From positions 1 to 39,905 of the forward strand of contig JAEZLW010000086.1 of assembly GCA_023415145.1 (NCBI GenBank): a DNA stretch of 39,905 nucleotides, given 5' to 3'. Position numbers and translations under genes: made by a program. The first letter of the stretch is position 1. Each line of letters opens with the position of its first letter. Below, piece by piece: positions 39,893 through 39,905 of this stretch. Under the pieces are notes generated by a model. The model saw only the letters and a list, made by a program, of their open reading frames with translations, searched no databases and had not been told where the DNA came from. Source of the stretch: Bacillota bacterium (GTDB lineage: Bacteria; Bacillota; Clostridia; Christensenellales; Aristaeellaceae).

Positions 39893-39905
39893 AAGTCCTC
39901 CCTTC

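Overview
The window looks like a core-genome stretch from an anaerobic, Gram-positive, spore-forming-lineage bacterium of the Bacillota (class Clostridia). The reasons are a V/A-type ATPase, an Rnf complex, a SpoIVFA/SpoIVFB-like pair, the mreBCD-mrdA-minD-rodA cell-shape operon, a Gram-positive-type LexA box, the miaB-ymcA-mutS-mutL-miaA-ynbB order, and strong Shine-Dalgarno sites with many TTG starts. By eye the GC content is a little above 50 percent. I cannot name a genus.

Layout. 1-4655: end of a V-type ATPase operon (C partial, F, A, B, D). 4772-5680: a QueG-like double [4Fe-4S] protein. 5744-8166: a two-gene ABC exporter. 8270-8893: a SAM methyltransferase. 9018-12747: B12-binding-type radical SAM protein, its DUF2344 partner and a short RNase G. 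12749-21458: miaB, a YmcA/YlbF-family gene, mutS, mutL, miaA and a YnbB-type PLP enzyme, covering tRNA modification and mismatch repair. 21520-23141: SpoIVFA-like and SpoIVFB-like proteins. 23164-23237: tRNA-Trp on the minus strand with a consensus promoter. 23374-24729: proC and rnhA. 25046-26877: a tyrosine recombinase resembling XerS, then lexA. From 26941 to the right edge every gene is on the minus strand: maf-mreB-mreC-mreD-mrdA-minD-rodA (one operon), then rnfC-D-E-A-B.

How the parts work together. Rnf couples ferredoxin oxidation and NAD reduction to ion export, and the V-type ATPase shares the same ion gradient, so the two ends of the window hold two sides of a membrane energy circuit. 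The maf-mre-rodA operon builds the elongation machinery for the lateral cell wall. miaA and miaB make successive modifications of A37 in tRNAs, and mutS and mutL repair mismatches.

Most of the window is ordinary. The points I would check first are: (i) a 32-bp imperfect palindrome abutting the promoter of the XerS-like recombinase, at the place where gene direction switches, a candidate dif-like site; (ii) an rnf operon with no rnfG; (iii) an 11-bp perfect inverted repeat that pairs with the ribosome-binding site of the SpoIVFA-like gene, with a sigma-E-like promoter that would start transcripts downstream of its left arm; (iv) minD in the shape operon with neither minC nor minE beside it. 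I found no CRISPR array, insertion sequence, prophage or clear defence system.
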